Part shown: piece after piece, positions 1 to 11,818 of the stretch
How the letters are laid out: each line of letters starts with the position of its first letter
How positions within the stretch are numbered: the stretch's first letter is position 1
Assembly (NCBI RefSeq): GCF_047495875.1
Contig: NC_092497.1
Coordinates: forward strand, 64,193,492 to 64,257,491
Direction of reading: 5' to 3'
From: Pithys albifrons albifrons
Lineage: Eukaryota > Chordata > Aves > Passeriformes > Thamnophilidae
DNA length: 64,000 bases
The notes under the pieces: model-generated
Database searches by the model: none
What the model was told of the DNA's origin: nothing
What the model saw: only the letters and a program-made list of their open reading frames with translations
Translations under genes and position numbers: made by a program

Positions 1-94
1 TATCTTACTGGACTCAGTGAGAAAAAGAGATTGAATCCTAATTTTTTTTGTCCTAAATCATAACAGCAGAGGTGATGTTATGACACCCAGCTGG

Positions 95-310
95 ACAGCA
101 CGACTAAGTAGACGGCAACTATTCAAGGCTAGAAAACAAGCCGAACTTCCCAGCGGGATGCTGTGGCACCGACGGGAGGTGCGACCAGCAGCGCAGCGCG
201 CACTGCCATCCTGTGGCCGCAGCGGGGGGCTCACCCTGCTGCCCTCTCCCCGCTGCTACGCGGGGTCTCTGGAAGCACCAGTCACCCCTGCTGCGAGTCT
301 CAGAAAACAC
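95..310. promoter_or_regulatory. small CpG-rich patch (possible promoter or first exon)
   Basis: Seen: roughly 16 CpG dinucleotides and high GC in about 215 bp, set abruptly in AT-rich DNA on both sides. An 84-codon open frame on the plus strand (80-334) and a 63-codon one on the minus strand (119-310) cross it, but neither resembles a known protein and both are arginine/alanine/proline-rich as expected of translated GC-rich DNA. Inference: it may be an orphan CpG island, a 5' exon of a gene running out of the window, or the GC-rich part of an old repeat. No TATA box or convincing splice donor was found to decide. Confidence 0.35.
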
Positions 311-3300
311 GTTAAGCTTAAGGTTTTGGCATAAGGTTTTTCAAACTATCTTCCAGGTGAAAACAGTTCTGGTATTTGGAAGATAATTTATTTACTAAGG
401 AAAACTTGCATAAGAAAATACAAACACTCGGATTTTTAAATCCCCATTTTCCTCTTGTTTATATGAAACAGACCCACTCACGATGTCTCAGTCAGAAAAG
501 AGAAAGTTAATTTCAACAGAACAATAAGAGGGCCAAACTTACACCCTGTATATAATTTTGTCGTTTTCTGAAGCTCAGAACTTTTATAAAGTTTGTGTTC
601 ACCTCCCTTTCTTTGGTGTTACGCAAACTGGAAGAACTTTTTCAATACTTTCACATGGTCCACATGAAGTAGGCTAGAATGTCCCATTAAAGCTTTATGG
701 TTTAATGCTTTTGATTGCTGTTTCAAACAATGGCAAGCTTCTTAGTTTTGCTTGGTGTACTTTACTTTGCAATTTCTTGTACAAGTGTGGATTACTGTCT
801 GCGGGAACAGAACTCACATCAGCTCTTGAACCTGGATCCAAGCCTGATGGGTACCTTTGGCATGGTTATGAAGCAACTACTGTACAACTAAAAGCAAGGA
901 GTCCATTTTTAGAAAATGCTGGAATTCAAGTTTATGGTTTTTATTTTCCTTCTCACACTAAATACACTGGAACAGAAACCCTCAGGACCTGGAATTTAAT
1001 TGCCTAGGGACACAGAGTGGAACTCTCTGTTGGAGCTTAGCGATTAACCTTACTCTCCTGAATTTGGTTGCATCAGAACACCCCTGCAGATAATTACATG
1101 TGAATGCATAAGCTCCACTTTTCAAGGACATACTCTCTCCAAAGTACTGGAGAAGTCAGAAAATTTCTTTACTCTAAAGCTTACATGTAGTCACCCTGAC
1201 ACTTTTCTGCCTGTTACCTGGGAAACAGTGAAGTACTTCTGAATAAAACCAGAAAGTTATTTCTTCAGTACCAGTGAAGCATTTCAAGTAATTTGTTTTA
1301 TTTTCTTTTCTTAAAATTCTTTTTAATCTTTTTAGATTGCACTCAGCTTGTTGTTTATCAGCCTAACAACTTGTTACATGTATTTAAAAAAATCAGCATG
1401 GCAAGACTTTTATCAGGGATGCAAGCCAAGAACAGCTTAGAAAGTATCACTGCCAAGTACACTCTGCTTCTCTTGTTTCCATTATCTACAAAGAAGAGAC
1501 TTGTAACAAAGTACGGGAAAAGAAATCTTTTGTCTATGAGACAGCCCCAAGTGACACACAACTCAAACCTAATAGAAAACACAGTTTTACAGACAATTTT
1601 CTAAAACTGTGCGGTGAGCTGACTTGAAATATATTTTTACTTTCTTTACATTAGAAGCATTTGTCCTAGGGAATTGACATAAATATTGAGCTTGGGCTTT
1701 GCAGAAATTACTTCATCATTCTGGCTGAATTCTTGAAAGTTTAAGAATCCTTGTGCTAGGAAGCAAGTGTTTTATTTAAACTGTTGATTAGAGGAGATTT
1801 AGCCTTCCTCCTTCGCCTATGAATGTTGGTATTTGCTAGAGATACCTATTAAATGTGTTACTAGCTTTCTTTTATTGACTTTATCTGCAGATAAATTTAG
1901 TGAACTTGTCTTATAGGCTGTTATGAAGACATAAAATGACATATAAAGCATAGATATTTCAAAACCAGTGGAATAGTGAGTTGGCCTGTCCCTGTCCCTG
2001 TACATTCTTAGTGCTTGATGCACATTACTGTATCTAAGAGAGTATTTGGCCTGGAAAATACTGTGTGTGTTGCCTGAACTGTGCTGCTGGGACAGAAGCA
2101 AGCTCAGGCTGTGAAACTGTTCACACAGTTCATCTTGGTGCCATGTAGGGGGTATGTGCTGAAATAAAACTGAAATTAATAAAACTGAGTCTAAATCACA
2201 AAAGTTGCAACCACAATTCACACTTCAGGGCTGAATAATGAGACATGGATCCAGACACAGAAGTCAATTTGTCATATGATTTTCAGGGCACTTCAATGTA
2301 ACATTAAAATTATATTTTTATATAATAGCAATGTAATATATAATTTATATAGGTGTAAACTTGCAAAATATAATTCAAAATTCTAAAGCTTTCACCTGTA
2401 GTATACCCATATAGATGGAAAAGTGTTAAAAAACTTTCTTTAAAGTGTTCAGACTGTATCTTCGACTCATTAACAGCAGAAATATTCTTAAAGTAGACAG
2501 CCTTCTATAAAAGTATTTATTATGTTTCAGACAGTAATTTCTCAAAAGACATCTTCCAGAATGTTTTAACAGCTCAATCATAACAATTTTTATTATGATT
2601 ACAAAACATACTTTGTTTTGAAGTAATCAGATTCACTTTTCTCACAAAGTTGCATATGGGAAAGGGTGAGAGAGTTTTTCTTGCTGCTCAGAAGCACGCC
2701 TCTAAGCAAAACACTTTGCTGCTTCTTTATTTCTGTAGTATGTTATATATATAATAATTCTACTACTGCATGTAATATGACTATATTTGTCTTATTATGT
2801 GCACTTAAAATACCATACACATACAATTTTTATTTAATGTACTTAAAACCTTTAGAGACTATATGACTTTTAGAGGAATACATCATTATTCATGTAGTTA
2901 GCATTTTTATTTGAAATCAGTTGTTGCTCCAAGGTCAAAACATTAGTGAATATTGGACACCAAGTTAGATTTGCTGCACAGCAAATACAAATTCACACGT
3001 GAGGACAAGGATGTTAAGCAAGAGAGTGAGAGGTGGATTTTTTAAAGGATGAGGAAAAGAAGAAAAATCTGAATTTCAGCATCTCTCTTCAGAAAAATGA
3101 CAACTATCATCCAATGGGAATGAAAGTTGAAAGATTCTTTGGACATTTGCCATATTTATACCTGCTGCCAGTTGCTGACCTTGTAGTAAAAACTTAGGAG
3201 CCTTTTATCTCCCATGGAACAAGAGTGTCACTGGGACAAGAGGTACCTGGGCAGACAAACTCAGTAAATTCCCACATGTTCAGAAAGGGATTAATTTCCA

Positions 3301-6300
3301 TGCCAATGTCAGGACAAGAACAAATACAAAACAAGAAAGGCTTAGCAGTTTCCCATCACGGGCTCAGGATTTTAGGCTCTATGCCTGTTTGCTCAACTCT
3401 ACCAAAGTGATTAATGCAGTGGGAATCATGTGTGTAAATCCTCTACCACATCTCCTTCTAGCTCTGACATACATTCCTTCCCTCTCCACCATGTTCAGTT
3501 TCCATCAGTGACCAGTGTCTATGTGAATGTGTTCCATAATCCCTTTCATTAGAAAACATCTTCCTTTTACTTGGTGACTTGAGAGTCCTACATAAGATGC
3601 TCTCCGTGATGCTCAGGATAGGCACACTGAACTTCAGTATTTGAGGCAGTGATTCTGAGAGCCCTTCTACTTACAGACTCCTTTGGCTGCCTGTTTTAGT
3701 TGAGGAGTAATGACATGACTGTAGCCTTTCTGTTGCCATGACCTGTTGAGTTGAAGGCCAGTTGAGCTGCTGCCTGAGATAACTGACAGTCTGAAAAACA
3801 GTGCAGCACATTCCTGCCTTCTCGTACTGGCTGTGTGGTCATCCTAAATTGCTGCAGGACCAGATCATCTCTACTCCTAAAACAGCCACAGTCTTCTATC
3901 AAGAACACATCCCTAGAAGGCAGAAGAAGAATCTGCCGCCTCATCTATGTAGTTTACTGGCACCAAACAACACCCATCCAGAAATAAAAATTTGGCCCTA
4001 CATTTGGGAAGTCTTTTTGCTTGGGCAAGCAATGACCATTTTGAGTGTCTTCATCACCTTCATGCCTACAGCAGCTCGAAAACCTACCTGAGAACCTTGT
4101 GGCAAACTGAGACTGAAATAGCTAAATGAAGAAACAGCTTCTTCCTTTTAGTTGTGCAAGAGAAAAAGGGCTAATGGACAACTTGTTAGTCTCATTTCCA
4201 CTGGACAGTGAAAGATCCTTTTAACTGATGGCAGATGAATAAAAAAATAATCAGGAATGTTAGTGACAGGTTGGCAGTGAAGGTAAAGTTCTGATAGCTG
4301 GGGATAAGGATTCACAGAGGTGTCTTCTTTTGCAGTTGAACAGTATCTCATTTGCAAATCCCCATGAGCTGTTCACAGGGAGATTTATAAAGGAATTGGA
4401 AAGAAATAGTTCCTGGAAAGTATCCAGCAGAGTCTTATGAAGCACGGGAAGTAGGGAGAAAATAAACTAGTACCAGAGATATGAATATTGTCTTAAAGAC
4501 TTTAGAATAATCCAAGTCACTCTTCAGGTAACTTGACTGCCAGAAACACTCTTCCACTCTCCAAAATCTATGCAAGCGCTCTGGAAATGTGAGAGTATGC
4601 TAACATGAGACTCAAACTCTCTTGCAGTTAAGACAGGAGATGTTCTTGCAGTGTTTTGACTTCTTTTATTGTGCCCAGATGACATGCAGGAATGCATGAA
4701 AATGAAAAATGATGGAGTAGAGGCAGGGATAAACATGTTAATAAATAACAGTATTTTGTATCTTAGAAGGTTTCCGTATCTTAAATGGAATCTTTGCTCA
4801 GGTTCAGAGGGAGGAATATGATAAAAACATGTTGAATTTTTCCCACAGTGTTGGTTTGTGTTTACCTGCCCCTGCTAGGCTGGAGCTATGAGCAAAACCC
4901 TCTGAGAAGAGAGACCCTTTTAAAAATGGGAAAGCCCTCTGAAAGCAAATATGCCAATGAAGGAAATATGTTGAAAAAATATGCAATGTCCTGACAAGTT
5001 CCGCTTGTAGTCAGCCTGCACTTTCAGCTACTTTTCCACCTAAATTCTTCATTGAAAACTTCATCAGTTTGATCACGTAAGTTTTCAGAAGTAGGAAACC
5101 TTCATATTTATGGTAGCATGTGATGACTTTGCAGAGTAGAAAGAATAAGTGAATGTTGAAAGAATATGTTTTCTCTTCCCTCTTGGACCCTTATGTAAAG
5201 ATTTCAAGATTAAGGCAATCTTCCCAGCATTAGTCACTGGGAATTAGTACGTCCTCTCCAGCTGTTGCTTCTAGATGCTGGGCCAGATGGCAAAAACTAA
5301 ACAGACTTCAGTGGAATGCCTAAAATTCATTTTCTCTTTCAGATACTTTCATCTCACTCATTTCATTGTGTTTACAGGCTCGCAGGTTTCCTGAGGGCAG
5401 CCATGACTTAGATATACAGTTCCCTGGCCAGTCTGATTCTGCAGACAAGTTATAACACCTGTAATATAATACTGTTTCTGAAAGGAGTGAAAAATGTTGT
5501 ACTCCAAAAAGGAAGCCTCTAAACTCCAATAATCATGCTATATCACGTATCTCTGCACCCCACTGTGGCAGTCAGGATTGCTATTATCTTAAAACAGTTT
5601 CAATTCCCTTTCATTGTCTCCACCCACTCATTTTAAAGAAACCAAACTTGTCTCATCATGCTGGAGGGTAGCTTTGAAATTTTCTTTTGTCCTTTCTCAT
5701 ATTCGAGTTCTGCTGAGGAGACTCTGGGATTTTTGGGAGGGAAGAAAAGCAACTGTGTGGCTGAGCAATGCCTCTCTCATACTAGTTAAAATACCTGGGC
5801 ATCCTTGCTATCTCCCGCCAAGCACTGGACAGCCAGATTTTTCATCTTCATTTATGGGCTCCTATGTATGTACTGAGGGATACCAAAGTGTGGTACAAAC
5901 TTCACTGAAAATGATACAGAATTTAAACTTCAAGCTGCTGAGAGTAGGTGGTCAGAAACAACACCAAAGGGTATTTTTAGAAGGTAACATCAACAGGACA
6001 GAAGTGTTGAAGACAGAAAGGGCAAGACAGGAACAAGACAAATACCACACTTTCCTCTGAGAGGCTTGTTATTCTTACATTTTGTTTTATAATCATATTT
6101 AGAAACTGCTCACTGAAACAATGACTACTGGTTATCTGCCCACCACCATTACCTTGAATAAGATCCTTTCAAGACTATGAGCTTTCACATTTACTGTAGC
6201 TTTTAAGCTCTCTTTTTTTCAGTTTTTCCATATGCCTCTGTAATTCTTGTTACTAGACCACTTGAAAGCAGGAAGTTCAGGTAGTTCTTGGAAAGTGTTT

Positions 6301-6449
6301 CTGTTGTGAAAAGGGTCACTAAAATGTATAGATCATGTTGAATAACTCTTCTGTGTGAATGAGAAGTGTAAATAAATTTATACTCATAAGCAAGGAAGAG
6401 AAACAGGCCCAAAATTCCCTGGCAGGCTTTGTTTGCTGCTCCTTCAGCT
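311..6449. other. non-coding stretch, no gene recognised
   Basis: AT-rich unique-looking DNA with short AT-rich tracts near 2310-2370. The longest open frame is 148 codons at 5614-6060 (+). It has no recognisable domain, no signal peptide, no strong flanking splice sites and a composition like its surroundings, so I treat it as chance. No transposon ends, tRNA or satellite repeats were recognised. Confidence 0.6.
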
Positions 6450-6702
6450 ATCAGCAGGCGACTCAGAGGGGAGTTGGAGGCATGGCTTGCTCATTAGCAG
6501 GAGAGTGAGAAGGCTTTAAAAACATCTCTAGGGAGGTCAAGCGAAGAGGGGCGTGGCACATCAGTGAGGGCGTGGCACGGCAGTTCGCACAGGCAGGGCG
6601 AGCAGACAGGGCATAAGCCTAGGTATTTCTGCGGCCTTTTTTTTTCCTTCATTTTGTTTGTTTGTTTCTCTTTTCTACCTTTCCCCACAGCTCAAGGCAG
6701 TC

Positions 6703-7782
6703 ATGCCTCCCAAAAAAATGAAAGCTGTTGCTCCTGTTACCAGTAGAGGGGTGTCAATACAGACAGAACCCTCTAAAAAGATGCAGTCACTCAGGCCTCT
6801 GGCTGCATAGACTGTTTGAGCCTGGACCTACTACCAGAGGACAGCGTGAGAAGCACCTGCATACGATGTGAGCAGGTGAACAATTTCCTGTGCCTGGTGG
6901 CAGAGCTAAAGGAAGAGGTGGATAGGCTCAGAAACACAAGGGAGAGCGAAAGGGAAATTGACTGGTGAAGTCACACCCTTTCCACTCCTAAGGAAGCCCA
7001 GCAGGAGGTGGTGAAGCCCAGCCCCTCCTGCCATCAGGCAGACAGAACAGATCATATGGATAGAAAGGAATGGAAACAGGTGCCTGGTTGTAGAGGTAAA
7101 AACACCCCCTCTCAACCCCTTTCACCTGCCAGGGTGCCCTTAAAAAACAGGTATATGGCCCTGGACTCGGACAGTCTGTTGGAGGACAGTCAGGAGGAAG
7201 ATCTATCTACAAGGTCTTCTGGTTACCCCCAGTCTACTGGACAGGTTACAACTACAGGTAAGAGGAAAAAGAGAAGGGTTGTTGTAATCGGTGACTCCCT
7301 TCTGAGGGGAACTGAGGGCCCTCTATGTCAGCCAGACCCGTCCCACAGGGAAGTTTGCTGCCTTCCTGGGGCCAGGGTGAGGGATATTACCAAAAGACTT
7401 CCTAAGCTTATTCAACCCTCAGACTATTACCCGCTGTTGGTTGTCCAGGTTGGAAGTGATGACATTAATAAAAGGAGTACCAGAGTAATTAAAAAAAGAT
7501 TTCAAGGCACTGAACCGATCTCTTCATGGGACAGGAGCACAGGTAGTAATTGCCTCAGTTCCTGTGCTAGCTGGGATGAATGAGGAGAGGTTTAGGAAAG
7601 CCCAGCTTACCAATAGGTGGCTTAGGGGATGGTGCTATCGTCAAAATTTTGGGTTTTTTGATCATGGGACAAACTCTGTGTTGCCCGGTCTTGTCAAATC
7701 AGATGGGCTTCATTTATCTAGGAAGGGCAAAAGAACTGTAGCCCATAAGTTGGTAGGGTTGGTTAGGAGGGCTTTAAATTAG
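6703..7782 (+). pseudogene. CR1 ORF1 relic: Cys-rich N-terminus plus SGNH-esterase-like domain
   Basis: CR1 ORF1 proteins bind the element RNA, and CR1-clade ORF1 is known to carry a PHD/zinc-like region and an esterase domain. Here the ATG at 6703 opens with PPKK. After a 1-bp loss at 6780/6781 the next frame gives two CxxC pairs (CIDC and CIRC) followed by a leucine/charged stretch like a short coiled coil. A TGA at 6966-6968 follows a Trp codon. The esterase part keeps a GDS nucleophile motif (VVVIGDSLLRG, about 7282-7314), a GSDD block, and near the C-terminus a DGLHL motif supplying the Asp-x-x-His pair. A 1-bp change in the A7 run at 7491-7497 separates the last two blocks. The frame ends at TAG 7780-7782, about 360 codons in all. 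Three lesions mean no intact product. Confidence 0.85.
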
Positions 7783-7853
7783 GTTTGAAGGGGGAGGGGA
7801 CGGCAACTGGGCTCTCCAGAGATAGGCCTAAGGGCATAGAGCCCGAGTTGAGA

Positions 7854-9292
7854 ATGAAATCAATGGCCCAGCTCAAGTGCATGTACACCAATGCACGCAG
7901 TATGGGAAACAAACAAGAGGAGCTGGAAGCCATAGTGCAGCAGGAAAACTATGACATAGTTGCTGTCACAGAAACGTGGTGGGATGACTCACATGACTGG
8001 AGTGCTGCTATGGGGGGGCTACAAGCTCTTCAGAAAGGACAGACAGGGAAGGAAAGGTGGAGGGGTGGCTTTATATGTTAGAGAGTCTCTTGACTCTGTT
8101 GAAGTTGAGGTCAGCAGTGACAAGGTTGAGTGCCTGTGGGCCAGAATCAGGGGCAAGGCCAACAAGGCTGACACCCTTGTGGATGTCTGTTACAGACCGC
8201 CCAACCAGGATGATGAAGGAGATGAATTGTTCTAAAAGCAGCTGGAGGATGTCTCAAAATCTCCAGCCCTTGTTCTTGTGGGTGACTTTAACCTGCCAGA
8301 TATCTGCTGAGAGCTTCATACTGCAGAGAAGAGGCAGTCAAGGAGGTTCCTGGAGTGTATAGAGGACAATTTCCTTCAACTGGTAAATGAGCCTACCAGG
8401 GGTAAGGCCCCGCTAGACCTACTGTTTACAAACAGAGAGGGGCTGGTAGATGATGTAGTGGTTGGAGGCTGCCTGGGGCATAGTGACCATGAAATAATAG
8501 AATTTTCAGTCCTCAGGGATGTAAGGAGAGCCACCATTAAAACCTCTACTTTGGACTTCCAGAGGGCAGATTTTGGCCTATTCAAAAAACTGATTCAGAG
8601 CATACCCTGGGAAACAACCCTTAAAGGCAAGGGGGTCCAGGAGGGATGGACATGTTTTAAGAAGGAAATTTTGAGTGCACAGCAACAGGCTGTCCCAGTG
8701 TGCCAAAAGGCCAGCTGGAGGAGAAGACGGCCAGCTTGGTTAAATAGGGAGATTCTGAAAGAAATCAGGGATAAAAAGAAAGTTTACAGACTATGGAAAA
8801 AAGGACTGGCTACTTATGAAGAATTTACAGATAGAGCTAGGTCATGCAAGAAAAAAATTAGGGAAAGAAAAGTGGAATTTGAAGTAAATTTGGCTATTTC
8901 AGTTAGGGATAACAAAAAGTCCTTTTATAAATACATTAATAACAAAAGGAGGGGCAAGGAAAACCTCCATTCTCTGTTGGACTTGAAGGGAAATATAGTT
9001 AAAGAAGATGAGGAGAAGGCTGAGGTACTTAACACCTACTTTGCCTCAGTTTTTAGCAGTAAGACAGGTGGCCCTCAAGACAACTGGCCTCTGGAGCTGG
9101 TAGACAGGGAGAGGGAGCTGAATAGCCCTCCTGTATTCCTGTATACTGACTTACTGAGCCAGCTGGATCCTAACAAGTCTATGGGACCAGACGGGATCCA
9201 TCCCAGGGTGATGGGGAGCTGACAGAAGAGCTTGCCAAACCGCTCTCCATCATCTTCCAACAGTCCTGGCTCTCTGGGGAGGTCCCAGATTG
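7854..9292 (+). pseudogene. CR1 ORF2 relic: endonuclease and start of reverse transcriptase
   Basis: ORF2 of CR1 encodes an apurinic-type endonuclease that nicks the target, then the reverse transcriptase. The ATG at 7854 precedes the CR1 hallmark KCMYTNARSM, then the catalytic-glutamate block AVTETWW. A G7 run at 8012-8018 causes a 1-bp frameshift. The next frame carries the GGGVALYVRESL and VCYRPPNQ blocks, then TAA at 8233-8235. The conserved VGDFNLPDIC block follows, then TGA at 8308-8310. The frame then stays open to 9222, including GHSDHEIIEF (the D-H catalytic pair) and the linker, and reaches the RT entry block MGPDGIHPRV. A 1-bp loss near 9213 shifts it again. The RT palm with the catalytic aspartates is absent, so the copy cannot encode polymerase. 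Confidence 0.88.
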
Positions 9293-9299
9293 CCCAGGT

Positions 9300-9439
9300 T
9301 TAAGTCACCATCCATGGAAGTATTTAAAAGATTTGGAGATATGGCCCTTATGCATAGGGTTGACAGGTGGACTTGGCAGCGCCAGGTTAACAATGAAACT
9401 TGATCTGAGAGGTCTTTTGATGATTCTGTGATTCTGTGA
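9300..9439 (+). repeat. CR1 3' UTR and octamer tail
   Basis: The block starting GTTTAAGTCACCATCC and running through AGGTCTTTTGATGATTCTG matches the well-known avian CR1 3' UTR. It ends in two tandem ATTCTGTG units at 9421-9439, the CR1 equivalent of a poly-A tail and the site from which reverse transcription starts. It directly abuts coding DNA for the RT N-terminal region, which marks the deletion junction. Confidence 0.9.
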
Positions 9440-10879
9440 ATGCCCTTCCAAGGAGTCAGATGGCAAACATACCTGTGCCAAAACAGTCTCCTACTGTCAT
9501 ATTCTATCAGCTTCTGTGGGAGTGTGAGGTGGATTGATCTCACTGGCTTAGGTCTCATCTAGTTGCTTGCTCTAGTTCACTTCAGGGCACAAGAGAAAAG
9601 AACATGAAGGACAATAGCAAGAAAAACTAATAATGGATTGAATACCCCAAAGTAATGCTGAAAAATGCAAAGGCAATCATTCACCACTTCCCACCAGCAC
9701 ACTGATATCAAGCCAGTTTCCAAGAAATTGATATTTGGTATTTGGAAACACTCCCTGTCCAGTTTTATTACTGAAAATGATGTTTTATGATGTAAAAGAC
9801 TTCTTTGGTCAATTCAGGTCAGCTATCCTGGTTGTATTCCCTACCAAAGCCCTTGCTCACCTCTAGCTAGTTTACTGAGGGGATGAAGAAAGAAACAGGC
9901 AAATTATTCATTCTGTTCAAGGACTGCTCACCAATACCTAAAACATCATGGTGTTACCATCACTAGCTTGGTCACAAATCCAAACCACATCACCTTCCCA
10001 GATGTTGTGAAGAAAATGAGCTCCATCACAACCAGAAGTGGTGCAGAGCCACACAAGTTGCGCAAGGCAATGGAAAAACTGTTTGGTTCTGTGTATCTTC
10101 AAGAGCTCAGTAGCATGGCATGCAAGACAGGAATCCTGTATATTCATGTCTGCAGAGAATCACTTGGGTATTTTATTGAATTCTTACACAACACAAAAGT
10201 AATGCCACTGCAGATAACTTTATGTATATTTGGAATTACTGTCTTCAATCCAACTACAAATAATATTCCAGAAAACAGTGGGTCCTGAAGTAGAACCATG
10301 AAAAGGCATACACTATGACTTCTAATGAGTGGCACAATATTCAGACAAGCATGCTGTGTTACTCTCATTTTAGTAGTCTTCTGATATATTTGTCAAAACT
10401 GATTATTGTTGTCTTGCGTCATCAAACAGTCAGCAGTACAATAGTTAAAAAAAACAAAACAAAACCCTGAGAAATTTTGATGCCAAGCATGGCTAGAGAT
10501 GTTCAGTAAATGTTCGGTATACTGTTTGTAAAAGGTCATCAGTAAGATCCCAAATTTTGCCTTTGACAGGCTTAAGCCACTTATTAACTTGCTGTGTTGC
10601 TTCAGGAATGAGCTGGGCCCTAGTGCCAGTAAAGTAGCCAGTTAGTCACTGGGAAAAATGTGGCAGAAGGCCAAATAAATTATAACTTATCTTACTAAAT
10701 CATAATCACATTGGCTAGTGAAAGATAAAAAAACGCCAAACCAAGAGAAAAACACTGGCATCAAAAATCAAAACCAGAAAATTATCAGTAATCCATGCTT
10801 CACAGATTAAAAGTTGTGGAATTAAAGCTTTTCTTAGTATTTTTATAATAAAAAAATATAAGATCAGGGAAGTTTATTT
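9440..10879. other. non-coding stretch, no gene recognised
   Basis: Unique-looking AT-rich DNA downstream of the CR1 tail. The longest open frame is 106 codons at 9968-10288 (+), with no recognisable domain. No repeat ends seen. Confidence 0.55.
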
Positions 10880-10944
10880 CATCTGAACACCTCGGCTCCA
10901 TAGGTCTTTTCCAACCTAAACCGTTCTGATTCCATGATTCCATA
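10880..10944 (+). mobile_element. CR1 3'-end fragment
   Basis: A short 5'-truncated CR1 stub. GGCTCCATAGGTCTTTTCCA followed by ACCTAAACC and two ATTCCATG-like octamers is the terminal part of the CR1 3' UTR. Only about 65 bp remain, the usual outcome of early-aborted target-primed reverse transcription. Confidence 0.8.
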
Positions 10945-11182
10945 CACTCAGGCCAGTATAAAACAGTGTCTTTTGACTATACAGTATCTTCTAGGCAGAC
11001 ATCTTGTGGGTGACAAGTCCACTACTGCTTTGATAATTTCCTCCAGCAGCTAAAAATCACAAAAAGAATGAATTTTCTTGATCATTTTAACATTGCTGTA
11101 AAGGGCTTTTGAAAACACAGTGTTTTATTTCCATGGAGGTATTAGTAGCCTATAATTAAGCTTTTTCTCAATTTTTTATTTT

Positions 11183-11187
11183 CTCTA
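11183..11187. repeat. 5-bp target duplication, left (CTCTA)
   Basis: CTCTA directly precedes the LTR beginning TGTGCTGG. The partner at 11814-11818 is CTGTA, one mismatch. Five-base duplications are typical of ERVL-class integrases. Confidence 0.6.
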
Positions 11188-11813
11188 TGTGCTGGTTTAA
11201 AGGTAAACCGGCAGGAGAAATGGACCCATGACAAGTGAGATTATAAGTCAGAGTTACAATTTAATGAAAGATATTACCATAAATACACTGACACAAAGAG
11301 AAATTGCTTTCAACTCACAAAACCCAGCAGTATAACCCAGTGCCCTGGGGCACAAACCCAAAGGGGTTTGTTAGCCCTTGTGCTGAGACCCGCAAGGTTT
11401 CCCCAAGTCCAAAGCAAAAGGAAGTGAGAAACCTGTTGGTGCAGGTGATGGCTGTAGCCTGGTTGAGAGTGGCAGTCTCCTCCTATCAAGGTCCTGCTGC
11501 TCCTCTGGATCCGACCAGAGGTTCCCGAGGTCTTACCCACCACTTCTGTACCCTCAGGGAGCACCCAGTCCCTCCCCCAGGGCGGGGACTCACACAGTGG
11601 GTGATTAACTCTGGGAGCCAGGGGGTATTGTTGAACTGTTGATGACCCATTAGCAGCTCCGCCCCCTCAGGCTGGGTGTGAAGGTGCTAATAACTCCCTG
11701 GGCAGCTGCTGCTAATGGTCCATTGTCCTTGGGGAATGAATAGAGGGGTTAGAATACACAGCTTTGACCACCCCCACACAGTGATAGCTGGTCCCACCTG
11801 CTGAACTAGGACA
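11188..11813 (-). mobile_element. ERVL-like solo LTR
   Basis: A 626-bp solo LTR with imperfect terminal inverted repeats (plus strand TGTGCTGGTTT at the left, GAACTAGGACA at the right) and a 5-bp target duplication with one mismatch. Read on the minus strand it has the order expected of an avian ERVL LTR: a TG start, a U3 with a GGGGGCGG GC box (plus strand CCGCCCCC near 11660), an ATTAAA polyadenylation signal near the 3' end, and a CA terminus. Two chance open frames (11304-11642 and 11310-11564) lie within it and are not genes. No internal retroviral genes flank it, so it arose by LTR-LTR recombination. Confidence 0.75.
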
Positions 11814-11818
11814 CTGTA
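11814..11818. repeat. 5-bp target duplication, right (CTGTA)
   Basis: Partner of CTCTA at 11183-11187, immediately after the terminal ACA of the LTR. Confidence 0.6.

Larger units (their letters stand above)
6450..9439 (+). mobile_element. CR1 LINE, 5' region retained, internal RT deletion
   Basis: Non-LTR retrotransposon of the CR1 clade, the dominant LINE of birds. In order: a GC-richer 5' region with two GGCGTGGCAC-type repeats (about 6549-6578), an ORF1 relic (6703-7782), an ORF2 relic (7854 to about 9290) covering the endonuclease and the first part of reverse transcriptase, then a direct jump near 9293-9300 into the CR1 3' UTR, ending in two copies of the ATTCTGTG octamer (9421-9439). 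Most CR1 copies are 5'-truncated, so keeping both ORF starts is unusual. The missing piece is instead the RT catalytic core, removed by an internal deletion. Multiple frameshifts and stops make it dead. The left boundary is approximate: CR1 normally leaves no clear target-site duplication and I found none. Confidence 0.9.

Noticed and set aside
5614..6060. 148-codon plus-strand open frame as a gene
   Set aside because: It is one of the longest frames outside repeats, but it has no recognisable domain, no convincing splice or promoter context, and composition like the flanks.
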